Source: Rhodococcus sp. 1163
GTDB lineage: Bacteria; Actinomycetota; Actinomycetes; Mycobacteriales; Mycobacteriaceae
Length of the DNA: 64,000 nt
Assembly: GCF_002091985.1 (NCBI RefSeq)
Contig: NZ_MKKX01000033.1
Coordinates: 310,001 to 374,000 of the forward strand
Direction of reading: 5' to 3'
Part shown: piece after piece, positions 53,945-62,566 of the stretch
Numbering within the stretch: the stretch's first letter is position 1
How the letters are laid out: every line of letters begins with the position of its first letter
Program-made: the position numbers and the translations under genes
Notes under the pieces: model-generated
Database searches by the model: none
The model's input: the letters and a program-made list of their open reading frames with translations, nothing else
What the model was told of the DNA's origin: nothing

Positions 53945-55000
53945 TCAGAACTCGATTTTCAGGTTGTCGCTGACCGGGTGAGCTTGGCAGCCGAGGATCA
54001 AGCCCTCGGCTATGTCGTCATCGTCGAGGACTTCGCAATTGTCCATCGTCACTTCGCCGACGGAGAGGGTGCACGCGCAGGATCCGCATTCGCCCTCTCT
54101 GCAGGAGTACGGGACGTCGAGTCCGCCGGCCAGCATCACGTCCACGAGTGTCTGTTTCCGTGGCCACGAGAGAGTGTGGGTCTCGCCGTCGAGTTCGACC
54201 TCGACGGTGGCAGCCGAAGCAGTGTCGTCGTCGGTCAGTTCGATCTCGGGGGCGTCGGTGAACGGGTCCCCGGCAAGGGAGAGGAACACCTCGCTGTGCA
54301 CGTTCTCGCGGGGGAACCCGCCCGAGGAGAGTGCCTTGTGCACCGCGTCCATGAAGGGCGCGGGTCCACACATGAACGCGCGGTACTCGCGGAACGGTGC
54401 TGCGAATGTTGCGAGTTGATCGACCGTCGGAATGCCCTGCAGTGATTCGAGCCAGTGCAAGACGACGAGTCGGCGGGGATATTCGGTTGCGAGAGCGCGA
54501 AGTTCTTCGGCAAAGATGACCGAGTCCCCATCGCGATTGGCGTAGAAGAGGAACACCTTGCCGGTGCCCTCTCCCAGCGCGGACTTCAGAATCGAAATCA
54601 CCGGCGTGATGCCCGATCCTGCGCCGAACAGTAGGAAGTCATCGTCCAGATCGGCCGGGGTGAACCGTCCCGACGGCGGGAGCACCTCGATGGTGTCGCC
54701 GGCCTTCACGTTGTCGCATACCCAGTTGGATCCGTAGCCGTCGGACGTTCGCTTGATCGTCACCTTGGGGCGAGCGTCGCGGTGCGGCGAGCTCGCCAAG
54801 GAGTAGCACCGGGCGACAGAGCCGGTCCGGTCGCTCGGAATACGCAGCGTGAGGAACTGCCCGGGCTTGTAGGTGAATTTGTCTTTGGCGTCTTCGGGGA
54901 TATCGAAGACGATCGACCGGGCGTCGGCTGATTCTTCGATTACATCCGCCACCGTGAGCAGTACGGATCTGGAACCGTGGGGCACATCGACTGTCGTCAT
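53945..55000 (-). CDS. kshB: 3-ketosteroid 9-alpha-hydroxylase reductase component (KshB-like)
   Basis: 351-residue FAD/2Fe-2S electron-transfer protein (ferredoxin reductase of the phenol-hydroxylase class). Domain order: FAD barrel with VARCYSLASSPHRDAR, NAD domain with LLFGAGSGITPVISILKSAL and FMCGPAPFMDAVHKAL, and a C-terminal plant-type ferredoxin with PYSCREGECGSCACTL and a distal Cys in GLILGCQAHPVS. Length and motifs fit KshB, which feeds the oxygenase KshA in sterol ring opening. A KstR-like box lies 24 bases before the ATG, supporting control by cholesterol catabolism. The oxygenase is not in this window. Confidence 0.87.
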   Translation of the reverse strand: MTTVDVPHGSRSVLLTVADVIEESADARSIVFDIPEDAKDKFTYKPGQFLTLRIPSDRTGSVARCYSLASSPHRDARPKVTIKRTSDGYGSNWVCDNVKAGDTIEVLPPSGRFTPADLDDDFLLFGAGSGITPVISILKSALGEGTGKVFLFYANRDGDSVIFAEELRALATEYPRRLVVLHWLESLQGIPTVDQLATFAAPFREYRAFMCGPAPFMDAVHKALSSGGFPRENVHSEVFLSLAGDPFTDAPEIELTDDDTASAATVEVELDGETHTLSWPRKQTLVDVMLAGGLDVPYSCREGECGSCACTLSVGEVTMDNCEVLDDDDIAEGLILGCQAHPVSDNLKIEF

Positions 55001-55023
55001 TCGGTGGTGTCCTCTCGATCAAT

Positions 55024-55037
55024 TGTAACGTGTTCTA
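55024..55037. promoter_or_regulatory. KstR-type operator
   Basis: The minus-strand sequence TAGAACACGTTACA fits TNNAACNNGTTNNA, the motif bound by the cholesterol-catabolism repressor KstR in mycobacteria and rhodococci. It sits 24-37 bases upstream of the kshB ATG. Confidence 0.65.
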
Positions 55038-55115
55038 GTTTAGCCATCTCGCTCCCTTGTGTCGATTTTCCACTCTCGCCTGATCGGCCGTGCAGCACCC
55101 CTACCTGCCCGATCG

Positions 55116-55129
55116 GATAGTTCACTATC
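55116..55129. promoter_or_regulatory. Inverted repeat upstream of mno
   Basis: GATAGT-TC-ACTATC (55116-55129) lies about 125 bases upstream of the mno ATG. It is a candidate activator site for MnoR or another regulator; unverified. Confidence 0.35.
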
Positions 55130-55252
55130 GGCGAAGGCAGGGTTCGCATCGGTATCTGTTCACAGAGTGCCTCCGAGCGGACAGAGTTGTCATCAGTGAG
55201 ACGCCGATCACAGTCGGTGTCCACGCAATCCATACACACCGAGGAGATACCG

Positions 55253-56524
55253 ATGGCAATCGAGCTCAACCAGATCTGGGAGTTTCCGATCAAGGAATTC
55301 CACCCACTGCCCCGCGCCAAGCTGGGAGTCGGTGCCCACGACATGCTCGGTGTCGAGGCCAAGGAACTCGGATTCAAGCGCGCATTGCTCGTCACCACCG
55401 GACTTCGCGGATCCGGAATCATCGAGGAACTGATCGGCAAGATCGAGTACCAGGGCGTCGAGGTTGTTCTCTACGACAAGATCGAGAGTAACCCCAAGGA
55501 CTACAACGTCATGGACGGTGCCGCTCTCTACCAGAAGGAAAAATGCGACAGCGTCATCTCAGTAGGTGGCGGCTCCAGCCACGACGCGGCCAAGGGCATC
55601 CGCGTCGTCGTCGCTCATGACGGCCGAAACATCAACGAATTCGAGGGATTCTCCAAGTCCACAAATAAGCAGAATCCGCCGCATATCGCCGTATCCACCA
55701 CGGCCGGAACCGGTTCGGAGACTTCCTGGGCCTACGTGATCACCGATACCTCCAACATGGACAAGCCGCACAAGTGGCTTGCCTTCGACGAGGCGTCGAC
55801 TCCGACTTTGGCACTCGATGATCCGCTCCTGTACTACACCTGCCCGCAACAGTGGACGGCATTCTGCGGATTCGACGTCCTCGCCCACGGAGCCGAGCCG
55901 TACGTGTCGCGTCTGGACTTCGCGCCCTCGCTGGGTAATGCCATTTACTCGATCGGCTTGGTGTCCAAGCATCTTCGCGAGGCTGTGTACGACCCGGGCA
56001 ACCTGAAGGCTCGCGAGGGCATGATGAACGCCCAGTACATTGCGACTCAGGCGTTCAACTCTGGCGGCCTCGGCGTCATCCACTCCATCTCGCATGCCAT
56101 CAGCGCCTTCTACGACAGCGCACATGGACTGAACAACGCCATCGCCCTGCCGCGGGTGTGGGAGTACAACCTGCCCTCTCGCTACAAGCGCTACGCCGAA
56201 ATTGCCGTAGCCATGGGCGTCGACACCAAGAACATGACCACGGTTCAGGCCGCCGATGCCGCTGTCGAGGCCGCGATTCGACTCGCCAAGGATGTCGGTA
56301 TCCCCGACAACTTCGGCTCCATCAGATCGGCAACCTACGGCAAGAACCGGATGAACACCGGCAAATACGCAGGCAAGGGCGACGTGATCAAGGGCGACGA
56401 GAAGTCGGTACTCAAGATCTCCGAGCACGTCCAGGACGATTGGTGCACACCGGGCAATCCGCGGGAAGTGACCGTCGAGTCCATGCTCCCGGTGATCTCA
56501 CACGCCATCAACGAGTCCTACTAG
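55253..56524 (+). CDS. mno: NDMA-dependent alcohol (methanol) dehydrogenase, mycofactocin-dependent
   Basis: 423-residue iron-containing (type III) alcohol dehydrogenase of the Mno/Mdo/ThcE family, which carries tightly bound NAD(P) and passes electrons to mycofactocin rather than releasing NADH, hence assay with NDMA. Nucleotide motif SVGGGSSHDAAKGI is near residue 103, TTAGTGSETSWAYVITD near 145, and metal-binding histidines in VIHSISHAISAFYDSAHGLN. A GAGGAG site precedes the ATG at 55253. It oxidises methanol or other small alcohols. It opens a locus with MoxR/VWA, a second ADH, a two-component system and mycofactocin genes, as in M. smegmatis. Confidence 0.92.
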   Translation: MAIELNQIWEFPIKEFHPLPRAKLGVGAHDMLGVEAKELGFKRALLVTTGLRGSGIIEELIGKIEYQGVEVVLYDKIESNPKDYNVMDGAALYQKEKCDSVISVGGGSSHDAAKGIRVVVAHDGRNINEFEGFSKSTNKQNPPHIAVSTTAGTGSETSWAYVITDTSNMDKPHKWLAFDEASTPTLALDDPLLYYTCPQQWTAFCGFDVLAHGAEPYVSRLDFAPSLGNAIYSIGLVSKHLREAVYDPGNLKAREGMMNAQYIATQAFNSGGLGVIHSISHAISAFYDSAHGLNNAIALPRVWEYNLPSRYKRYAEIAVAMGVDTKNMTTVQAADAAVEAAIRLAKDVGIPDNFGSIRSATYGKNRMNTGKYAGKGDVIKGDEKSVLKISEHVQDDWCTPGNPREVTVESMLPVISHAINESY

Positions 56525-56542
56525 TCGGCAGTCACCAACGTG

Positions 56543-56590
56543 CTGTCGGCGTGGTCGGGTGCACCCACGCGCACCCGACCATGCCGACAG
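56543..56590 (+). terminator. Strong hairpin between mno and moxR
   Basis: 20-bp arms (56543-56562 and 56571-56590, one G-T wobble) close an 8-base loop, beginning 18 bases after the mno stop. No T-tract follows, so it may act as a partial terminator or RNA-stabilising 3' structure that separates mno from moxR expression. Confidence 0.65.
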
Positions 56591-56630
56591 GAACACGGTC
56601 GCTCGGGCCACATCTACGAGAAGGACACCA

Positions 56631-57674
56631 ATGACAAGGTTGTCGACAGTGCATAACGACGACGACGAGGGGACCGTCCGATTCGTCGACGCGACGGATC
56701 TACAACGAGCGTTGGGCGAGCAGAACTACATCGCCGATGACGATCTCGCCACCGTAGTTCATCTGGCGACTGTCTTGGATCGTCCATTGCTGCTGGAAGG
56801 CCCAGCGGGCGTGGGAAAGACGGAATTGGCGAAGTCGCTCGCGGCGGCCAGCGGCCGCAAGCTCGTACGGCTTCAATGCTACGAGGGCCTCGATGACAAC
56901 CGAGCCCTGTACGAATGGGATTATGCCAAGCAACTCTTGCACGTGCAGATGCTGCGGGAGCATATCGGCGCGCTGACCGAACACATCACCGACATCGATG
57001 AAGCATCGAAGTTGCTGGCGGCCAAAGACTTCGGTCTGTATTCCGAGGCGTTCCTCGCGGTTCGGCCGTTGCTCGAATCCGTGCTGTCCGAGGAACCGGT
57101 GGTACTCCTGGTCGACGAGGTCGACCGCACCGAGGAATCCATGGAAGCGTTGCTGCTCGAAGTTCTGGCCGAAAAACAGGTCACCATTCCCGAAGTGGGC
57201 ACATTCATCGCCCGCAGTGACCCGTGGGTCATATTGACCTCCAACGATACTCGCGAACTATCCTCTGCACTCAAGCGCCGCTGCTTGCACTTTCATCTCG
57301 ACTACCCGACGCCGCAGCGAGAACGGGAGATCGTCACGGCCCGTGCTCCCGAAGTGCCGGTGAAGGTTGCCGCCGACGTCGTGGCCTTGGCCGCCGAGCT
57401 GCGCGAACTCCCGTTGCGGAAGAGCCCCTCCATCTCGGAGGTCATCGACGCCTCTCGGATAGCAGCGGTTCTCGGTCATACCGAAGAAACCAAGAAGTAC
57501 CTGCTCGCCGCTCTCGTCAAATATTCCTCCGATATGAAACTGGCGCTCGCAGGGGCTGTGCCGGACAAGCTCACGGCTGCCGAGAGCTCACTCGGAGCAC
57601 CGATGAATACCACCGCCTCCGCTTTCCGTGGCCATGGTGGCCGCGAAAAGGGCGGCATCGGGATACGAAAATGA
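56631..57674 (+). CDS. MoxR-family AAA+ ATPase
   Basis: 347-residue AAA+ chaperone-type ATPase. Walker A is LLEGPAGVGKTELAKSLAAA near residue 55, Walker B is VVLLVDEVDR near 160, sensor 1 is WVILTSNDTRELSSALKRRC, and the lid domain follows. MoxR proteins work with VWA proteins to insert metals or mature enzymes; in methylotrophs they aid methanol dehydrogenase activation, and CoxD/CoxE-like pairs mature CO dehydrogenase. The next gene overlaps it and encodes such a VWA protein, so the pair probably matures the mno product (inference). GAGAAGG site before the ATG. Confidence 0.88.
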   Translation: MTRLSTVHNDDDEGTVRFVDATDLQRALGEQNYIADDDLATVVHLATVLDRPLLLEGPAGVGKTELAKSLAAASGRKLVRLQCYEGLDDNRALYEWDYAKQLLHVQMLREHIGALTEHITDIDEASKLLAAKDFGLYSEAFLAVRPLLESVLSEEPVVLLVDEVDRTEESMEALLLEVLAEKQVTIPEVGTFIARSDPWVILTSNDTRELSSALKRRCLHFHLDYPTPQREREIVTARAPEVPVKVAADVVALAAELRELPLRKSPSISEVIDASRIAAVLGHTEETKKYLLAALVKYSSDMKLALAGAVPDKLTAAESSLGAPMNTTASAFRGHGGREKGGIGIRK

Positions 57675-59188
57675 CTGATGCACCGACGTTTTCACCGTCG
57701 ATCGTGTTGGATGTGCTGTCGGCGGTGTTCGGACGTACGTTGCGAGTCCACGGTGTCGCCTCCTCTCCGGCCGAAGTGATCGAAGTTCGACGCGTTCTCG
57801 GTCTGATCGGAGCCCGCGACCTTACGGTTCTACGTGCGGCTCTTCGGGCTACGTGTGCAAAGTATGCGCACGAGCAGGATGGTTTCGATCGGGCGTTCGA
57901 TTCGCTGTTCCTCGTTGCCCTTCAGTCCGCGACGGAGTCCGCCCGGCAAGCGTTGGGTGCGCAGGTGGCCGGCGGCTTGCCCAGTGATCTCGACGTCGGC
58001 GCGGATCAGGAAGCGGCGAAGTACGCGGAGTACAACGAACGGGCAGTGGAAATCGGTGACCTCCTCGACGCCCCGGAAGCCGACAAGGGCTTCAACCCGC
58101 ACAAGGACGACGACGACATCAGCCTGTCCTCCGAGGATCACGACCTTTCGGTCGACACCGACGGTGACATGGGCAGAAGAGGAGTGACGTACACCGTCGA
58201 TCTCGAGCGCTCTGGATCGACTGCCGCGGGGGAGTTGGCGTCGAGTACGAGCGGTGCCGTGGCAGGGACGCTCAGTTGGGACGATCCGGCGAGCATTCTG
58301 GCGTGGTTCGACGCCTACGACCCGCGCAGCGTGTACGGCGACGGTACCGATTCGGGCCCGTTGTCGGCGGCTCAACTCGACCGAATCACCGACGCTGTCG
58401 AAGCATTCGTAGCTGCGCTCGCCGAGCTGACCGGGACCCTCTCCACACCGGACCCGTTGGACGTCGCTGATCGTGCCACCGAGCGTCACGCCGAGATCGA
58501 TCGGGCAAGCCACGAGGTGTTGCGCCGGATGCGAGGCAAGCCACGTCCGAGGCCGCGGGAACACTCGCGTGGGCCCCTCGACATGCGTCGGACGGTTCGA
58601 GCGAGTCTGGGGACCGATGGCATTCCGTTTCACTTGGTGACCAGAACGCCGGTGGCGGACAAGGTCCGGCTGTTGGTTCTGGCAGATGTGTCGCTATCTG
58701 TCCGGCCGATCACGGCCTTTACGCTGCGGCTCGCGCAAGCCATGCACAGGAGGGCCCATCGGTGCACAGTGATGGGTTTCGTCGACTCGCCGGTAGATGT
58801 GACCACCACACTTCTCGGTAGCACCGGCGACGGTGCATTGGCAGCAGTGTTGGCCGACGAGCGTCTCGATCTCGAGGCGAGCAGCGATTACGGTAAGACG
58901 TTTGCAAATCTGCTCGACGAGTACGGCGATGTTCTGAACAAGCGCACCGCTGTCATCATCGTCGGAGACGGCCGGTGCAACGGTCGACCACCGGGGATCG
59001 ACCAACTCGAGAAGATCCGTTCGAAGGTGCACCGGTTGGCGTGGATCACTCCGGAGTCACGACGCTACTGGGACCAAGCGTCCTGCTCGATGGGAGAGTA
59101 CGAGCGGATTTGCGATCACGTGGTCGTCGCCCGTGACGGTCAGCAGCTGACTGCTCAGGCTGCAGAGTTGGGACATGCGCTCTCCTGA
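57671..59188 (+). CDS. VWA domain protein, CoxE-like
   Basis: 505-residue partner of the MoxR ATPase. The first 260 residues are helical/low-complexity with an acidic stretch (about 140-165); residues 310-500 form a von Willebrand A domain with the MIDAS-type D-x-S-x-S in VLADVSLSVRPI, then DYGKTFANLL and the third metal site region IVGDGRCNG. It overlaps moxR by four bases (ATGA). The role as metal-dependent adaptor presenting a client (likely Mno or the second ADH) to the ATPase is inferred from known MoxR/VWA pairs. The stop is followed by a hairpin. Confidence 0.85.
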   Translation: MTDAPTFSPSIVLDVLSAVFGRTLRVHGVASSPAEVIEVRRVLGLIGARDLTVLRAALRATCAKYAHEQDGFDRAFDSLFLVALQSATESARQALGAQVAGGLPSDLDVGADQEAAKYAEYNERAVEIGDLLDAPEADKGFNPHKDDDDISLSSEDHDLSVDTDGDMGRRGVTYTVDLERSGSTAAGELASSTSGAVAGTLSWDDPASILAWFDAYDPRSVYGDGTDSGPLSAAQLDRITDAVEAFVAALAELTGTLSTPDPLDVADRATERHAEIDRASHEVLRRMRGKPRPRPREHSRGPLDMRRTVRASLGTDGIPFHLVTRTPVADKVRLLVLADVSLSVRPITAFTLRLAQAMHRRAHRCTVMGFVDSPVDVTTTLLGSTGDGALAAVLADERLDLEASSDYGKTFANLLDEYGDVLNKRTAVIIVGDGRCNGRPPGIDQLEKIRSKVHRLAWITPESRRYWDQASCSMGEYERICDHVVVARDGQQLTAQAAELGHALS

Positions 59189-59200
59189 CCGGTGAAAGCC

Positions 59201-59228
59201 CGTGACCTACCCGATCGGGCAGGTCACG
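59201..59228. terminator. Hairpin between the VWA gene and the second ADH
   Basis: A nearly perfect 28-base palindrome (outer arms CGTGACCT at 59201-59208 and AGGTCACG at 59221-59228; inner CCCGATCGGG; one mismatched pair) begins 13 bases after the VWA stop. It suggests the adh-mnoSR genes have their own promoter. Confidence 0.6.
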
Positions 59229-59336
59229 ACCCCTCCTCGCGCCCGTGGGGATGATGCTCTCCGACTCGTATGGTTGTAACGTGCATCACATACGATCCGA
59301 ACACGGCTACGACAGGCATTGCAGAGGCGAGAACCG

Positions 59337-60554
59337 ATGATCGAAGTGGCAGCGACAGGCCAGGCGCTGCACGATCTGCATTCACATCGCAGTGCGGTGG
59401 AAACACCGAGAGTCCTCAAGTTTCATGCCCCCGAGATCGTGTTCGGTCAGGGTTCATTGGGTGAAGTTGCACATTCGGCACTCCGCTTGGGCGCAAGGCG
59501 GCCGATGGTGGTCACCGACGCCGGGCTCATCGAGACAGGCTGGGTTGCCCAGCTGATCCAATCACTCGAAGACCAGGGCCTCGAACCGACTACCTGGAGC
59601 GCTCTGACGCCGAATCCCAAGGACGTCGAGATCGAAGCAGGACACGCCTCGTATCAGGAGTCCGAATGTGACGTCCTGGTGGCCATCGGGGGTGGTTCGG
59701 TCATGGATGCGGCCAAAGGAATCGCAGTTCTCGCAGGTAACGGTGGATCGATACTCGATTACGAAGGAGTGGATCGAGCTACCCGCCCGATCCCGCCGCT
59801 CGTGATGGTCCCCACGACGTCGGGTACCGGGGCCGACGTCTCGCAGTTCTGCATCGTCACCGATACTGCACGGTCGAGAAAGATCACCATCCTCGGCCGC
59901 GGGTTGGTTCCGGACATCACCGTCATCGATCCTCGTCTGTTGACCACGATGCCCGAATGGCTCAACGCAGCAACAGGTTTGGATGCGTTGACGCACGGCA
60001 TCGAGGCTTTCGTCTCGCTCGGTCACAATCAACTCACCGATCATCACGCGCTGCGGGCGGTCACCATGGTCACCTCGCATCTCGCTCGTACGATGGACGT
60101 TCCGTCGGACATCGTTGCCCGGACGTCGATGGCACAGGCGAGTCTCGAAGCGGGACTGGCGTTCACCAATGCCATTCTCGGCGCGACACATGCGATGAGT
60201 CATCAAGTCGGTGGGCTACTGGACCTCCCGCACGGGGTCATCAATGGAGTCCTTCTCCCGCACGTCATCAGGTTCAACGCCGAGGCGGATCCGCTTCCAT
60301 ATGTGGCGATCGCAACAAGCCTCGGACTCGAAGAGGCACGCGGTCCTGCGGAAGAGGCCGCCTTGGCGGTCGCAGCGCGAGTGGAGCGATTGGCGCGGCA
60401 AGTCGGGGTTCCCAAAGGCCTCGGCGACATCGGGGTGAGCGAGCACGATATCGACGTGCTCGCAACCAACGCCCTACGCGATGCATGTATGTCGACCAAC
60501 CCGCGCCCGGCCACCCACCATGAGATGGCTGAACTGTTCAGGGCAGCGCTGTGA
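59337..60554 (+). CDS. Iron-containing alcohol dehydrogenase (1,3-propanediol dehydrogenase-like)
   Basis: 405-residue type III alcohol dehydrogenase. Nucleotide motif VLVAIGGGSVMDAAKGIAVL near residue 107, VPTTSGTGADVSQFCIVTD near 160, and metal ligands within GLDALTHGIEAFVS and HAMSHQVGGLLDLPHG. It reads as a classical NAD-dependent DhaT/FucO-type enzyme, and the syntenic M. smegmatis gene is annotated as 1,3-propanediol dehydrogenase. It may oxidise or reduce a diol or aldehyde beside Mno. The ATG at 59337 is preferred; it overlaps the kinase gene by four bases. Confidence 0.88.
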   Translation: MIEVAATGQALHDLHSHRSAVETPRVLKFHAPEIVFGQGSLGEVAHSALRLGARRPMVVTDAGLIETGWVAQLIQSLEDQGLEPTTWSALTPNPKDVEIEAGHASYQESECDVLVAIGGGSVMDAAKGIAVLAGNGGSILDYEGVDRATRPIPPLVMVPTTSGTGADVSQFCIVTDTARSRKITILGRGLVPDITVIDPRLLTTMPEWLNAATGLDALTHGIEAFVSLGHNQLTDHHALRAVTMVTSHLARTMDVPSDIVARTSMAQASLEAGLAFTNAILGATHAMSHQVGGLLDLPHGVINGVLLPHVIRFNAEADPLPYVAIATSLGLEEARGPAEEAALAVAARVERLARQVGVPKGLGDIGVSEHDIDVLATNALRDACMSTNPRPATHHEMAELFRAAL

Positions 60555-61897
60555 CGGCCTCGCAGCCCGATCTCTCGCTACTGACAGGCCTGAGGTCAGG
60601 CAAGAACACGTTCTACCCGCAGTATCGCGGTGCGGCAGAGCGACTGGAGCGGGTGGTCCACGCCTTGGAACTGATCTCGCGCGCGCTCGTGCGCACCGTC
60701 GACGGCCCGGAAACTCTCATCTGCGCCGTCGCCGAGGCAGCCAGGGCGCATCTGAGCGCGCAATGGGTTGTCTTCGCACTCGCCGACGGAGCATTGGGCG
60801 ACGCCGGCCCGCGGCGACTCGTTCTCGGCCCTGACGCCACCCCATTTCTCGTCGACAACGTAGAAGGCCCACCGCTGCCCGAGGACGTCGTCGAGTGCCT
60901 GGAGTCGATCAGGCTCGCGACGATCGGCGACGGGCGCGACCCCGTCATCGCGGCCCATCACGCATTCGTTCCCATCGCGCTCGACGGTGGCGTCGTCGGC
61001 GCTTTTGCGGCATGGACACCCGACCACCGTGTACTCGACGCGACCGACTCGGCCGTTTTGAGCATTCTGGCGAGTCAAACTGCTGTTGCACTGCAGAACT
61101 CGGCGCTCTACCAGAGCCGAAGAGTCCTCCTCGAGCGCGCCGAGAGCGCCTACGCCGAGGCGCACCGGACAGCAGCCGATCTCGCGATCCGCAACGCTGA
61201 ACTCGAAGCGACGCAACGCCAACTGGGCGCAGCTCATCGCCATCAGGTTCTCGACGACGAGCGTCATCGTATCGCCCGAGAACTACATGACAGTGTGACG
61301 CAGGCGGTGCTGTCGGCCGGTATGCAAATCGAATTGTGCCGCAACGATATTCCAGCCGACGAGCGTAGAGAGCGACTCGACCTGGCGAAGGAGTTGACCC
61401 GACGGGCCGTCGAACAACTGCGTTCGGCGATCTATGCGCTCAACCACGCGCAGGACGCCGACCGCACCTCGCTGCCGGAGATGCTCGAACAACTCTCGAT
61501 CGTGCGCATGCCGGACGAATTGCGGGTGTCGTTGCGGATAGAAGGTACCCCCATCGAACTCAGTAGCGAGTGCGAGCACGGACTGCTGCGCATCGCGGGA
61601 GAGGCGTTGTTCAACACAGCCGTCCACGCTGGTGCGACGCGGGCGACGCTGCGTTTGGCCTACCGTGAAGATAACGTGCAACTGTCCGTCGCAGATGACG
61701 GCCACGGCGATCCCGCGCACCTCCGTCTGATGCTTCGGATGGCGGAGAACAACGACGTCGACGGCAGACACCGAGGCCTGGCAAACATGGCCGCGCGGGC
61801 GCGTGAGCACGGTGGCGCACTCGAAATCCGTAGGGCCCGAATCGGCGGTGTGCGCGTATCTGCGCGGATCCCGTACGAGAGAGTGAGCAACCCGTGA
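60551..61897 (+). CDS. mnoS: Sensor histidine kinase MnoS-like, GAF/HisKA_3
   Basis: 448-residue cytosolic sensor kinase without membrane helices. A GAF-like sensor covers about residues 35-185, a coiled coil 190-235, then the HisKA_3 dimerisation region with phospho-acceptor H246 in RHRIARELHDSVT, and an HATPase domain whose N box is EALFNTAVHAGA and whose G box is VADDGHGDPAHLRL. It overlaps the response regulator gene (GTGA). In M. smegmatis the homologous MnoSR pair activates mno on propanediol/methanol-type substrates, so the ligand may be an alcohol; the exact ligand is unknown. Confidence 0.9.
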   Translation: MTASQPDLSLLTGLRSGKNTFYPQYRGAAERLERVVHALELISRALVRTVDGPETLICAVAEAARAHLSAQWVVFALADGALGDAGPRRLVLGPDATPFLVDNVEGPPLPEDVVECLESIRLATIGDGRDPVIAAHHAFVPIALDGGVVGAFAAWTPDHRVLDATDSAVLSILASQTAVALQNSALYQSRRVLLERAESAYAEAHRTAADLAIRNAELEATQRQLGAAHRHQVLDDERHRIARELHDSVTQAVLSAGMQIELCRNDIPADERRERLDLAKELTRRAVEQLRSAIYALNHAQDADRTSLPEMLEQLSIVRMPDELRVSLRIEGTPIELSSECEHGLLRIAGEALFNTAVHAGATRATLRLAYREDNVQLSVADDGHGDPAHLRLMLRMAENNDVDGRHRGLANMAARAREHGGALEIRRARIGGVRVSARIPYERVSNP

Positions 61898-62544
61898 CCG
61901 TCCATACCGACGTCGTTCGTATCGTGCTGGTCGACGATCACGCCATTCTGCGCGACGGCCTCAGGTCCGTGTTGGAACGCGAACCGGATCTGACCATCGT
62001 CGGAGAAGCGTCGTCGAGGGGTGAAGGTCTGGCGGTGGTGGATCGGGTCGAACCGGACATCGTGCTGATGGACCTGAAATTGTCGGCGAGTTCGGACTAC
62101 GAGGGCCTTGCGCTGTGTGCGCAACTGTCGGGCGCGCACCCCGGCATCGGTCTCCTGGTGTTGACCACATTTCTCGACGACCGACTGGTCGTGGAGGCAG
62201 TGCACGCGGGCGCGCGTGGATATGTTGTCAAAGACGTCGACACCACCGAGCTAGTTCGTGCCATCCGCGCGGTGTCACGAGGTGAGAGTGCGTTCGATTC
62301 CCGGAGTGCGTCTGCAGTTGTTCGATCTCTCAACGGGCAAGGCTCGAGCGTCGAGAGACTGACCGATCGTGAACTGGAGGTGCTGCGTCTACTTGCAACT
62401 GGACTGTCCAACAACAGTATCGGCACAAAGCTGTTCATCTCGGCGACAACGGTCAAATTTCACGTCAGCAACCTGATGCGCAAACTCGGTGTCAGCCGTC
62501 GCGCCGAGGCGGTCTATGCCGCGAGCAAGCAAGGGCTGATCTGA
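61894..62544 (+). CDS. mnoR: NarL/LuxR-family response regulator MnoR-like
   Basis: 216-residue response regulator: receiver domain 8-125 with acidic pair D14/D15 (IVLVDDHAILRDGL), phospho-acceptor D60 (VLMDLKLS) and lysine in GYVVKDVD, then a GerE helix-turn-helix (about 150-205, LTDRELEVLRLLATGLSNNS, KFHVSNLMRKLGV). It is translated overlapping mnoS and should activate mno and perhaps other genes of this locus. Last gene of the plus-strand operon. Confidence 0.92.
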   Translation: MTVHTDVVRIVLVDDHAILRDGLRSVLEREPDLTIVGEASSRGEGLAVVDRVEPDIVLMDLKLSASSDYEGLALCAQLSGAHPGIGLLVLTTFLDDRLVVEAVHAGARGYVVKDVDTTELVRAIRAVSRGESAFDSRSASAVVRSLNGQGSSVERLTDRELEVLRLLATGLSNNSIGTKLFISATTVKFHVSNLMRKLGVSRRAEAVYAASKQGLI

Positions 62545-62566
62545 GGTTTCGGTGCGGTGCTTCGGC

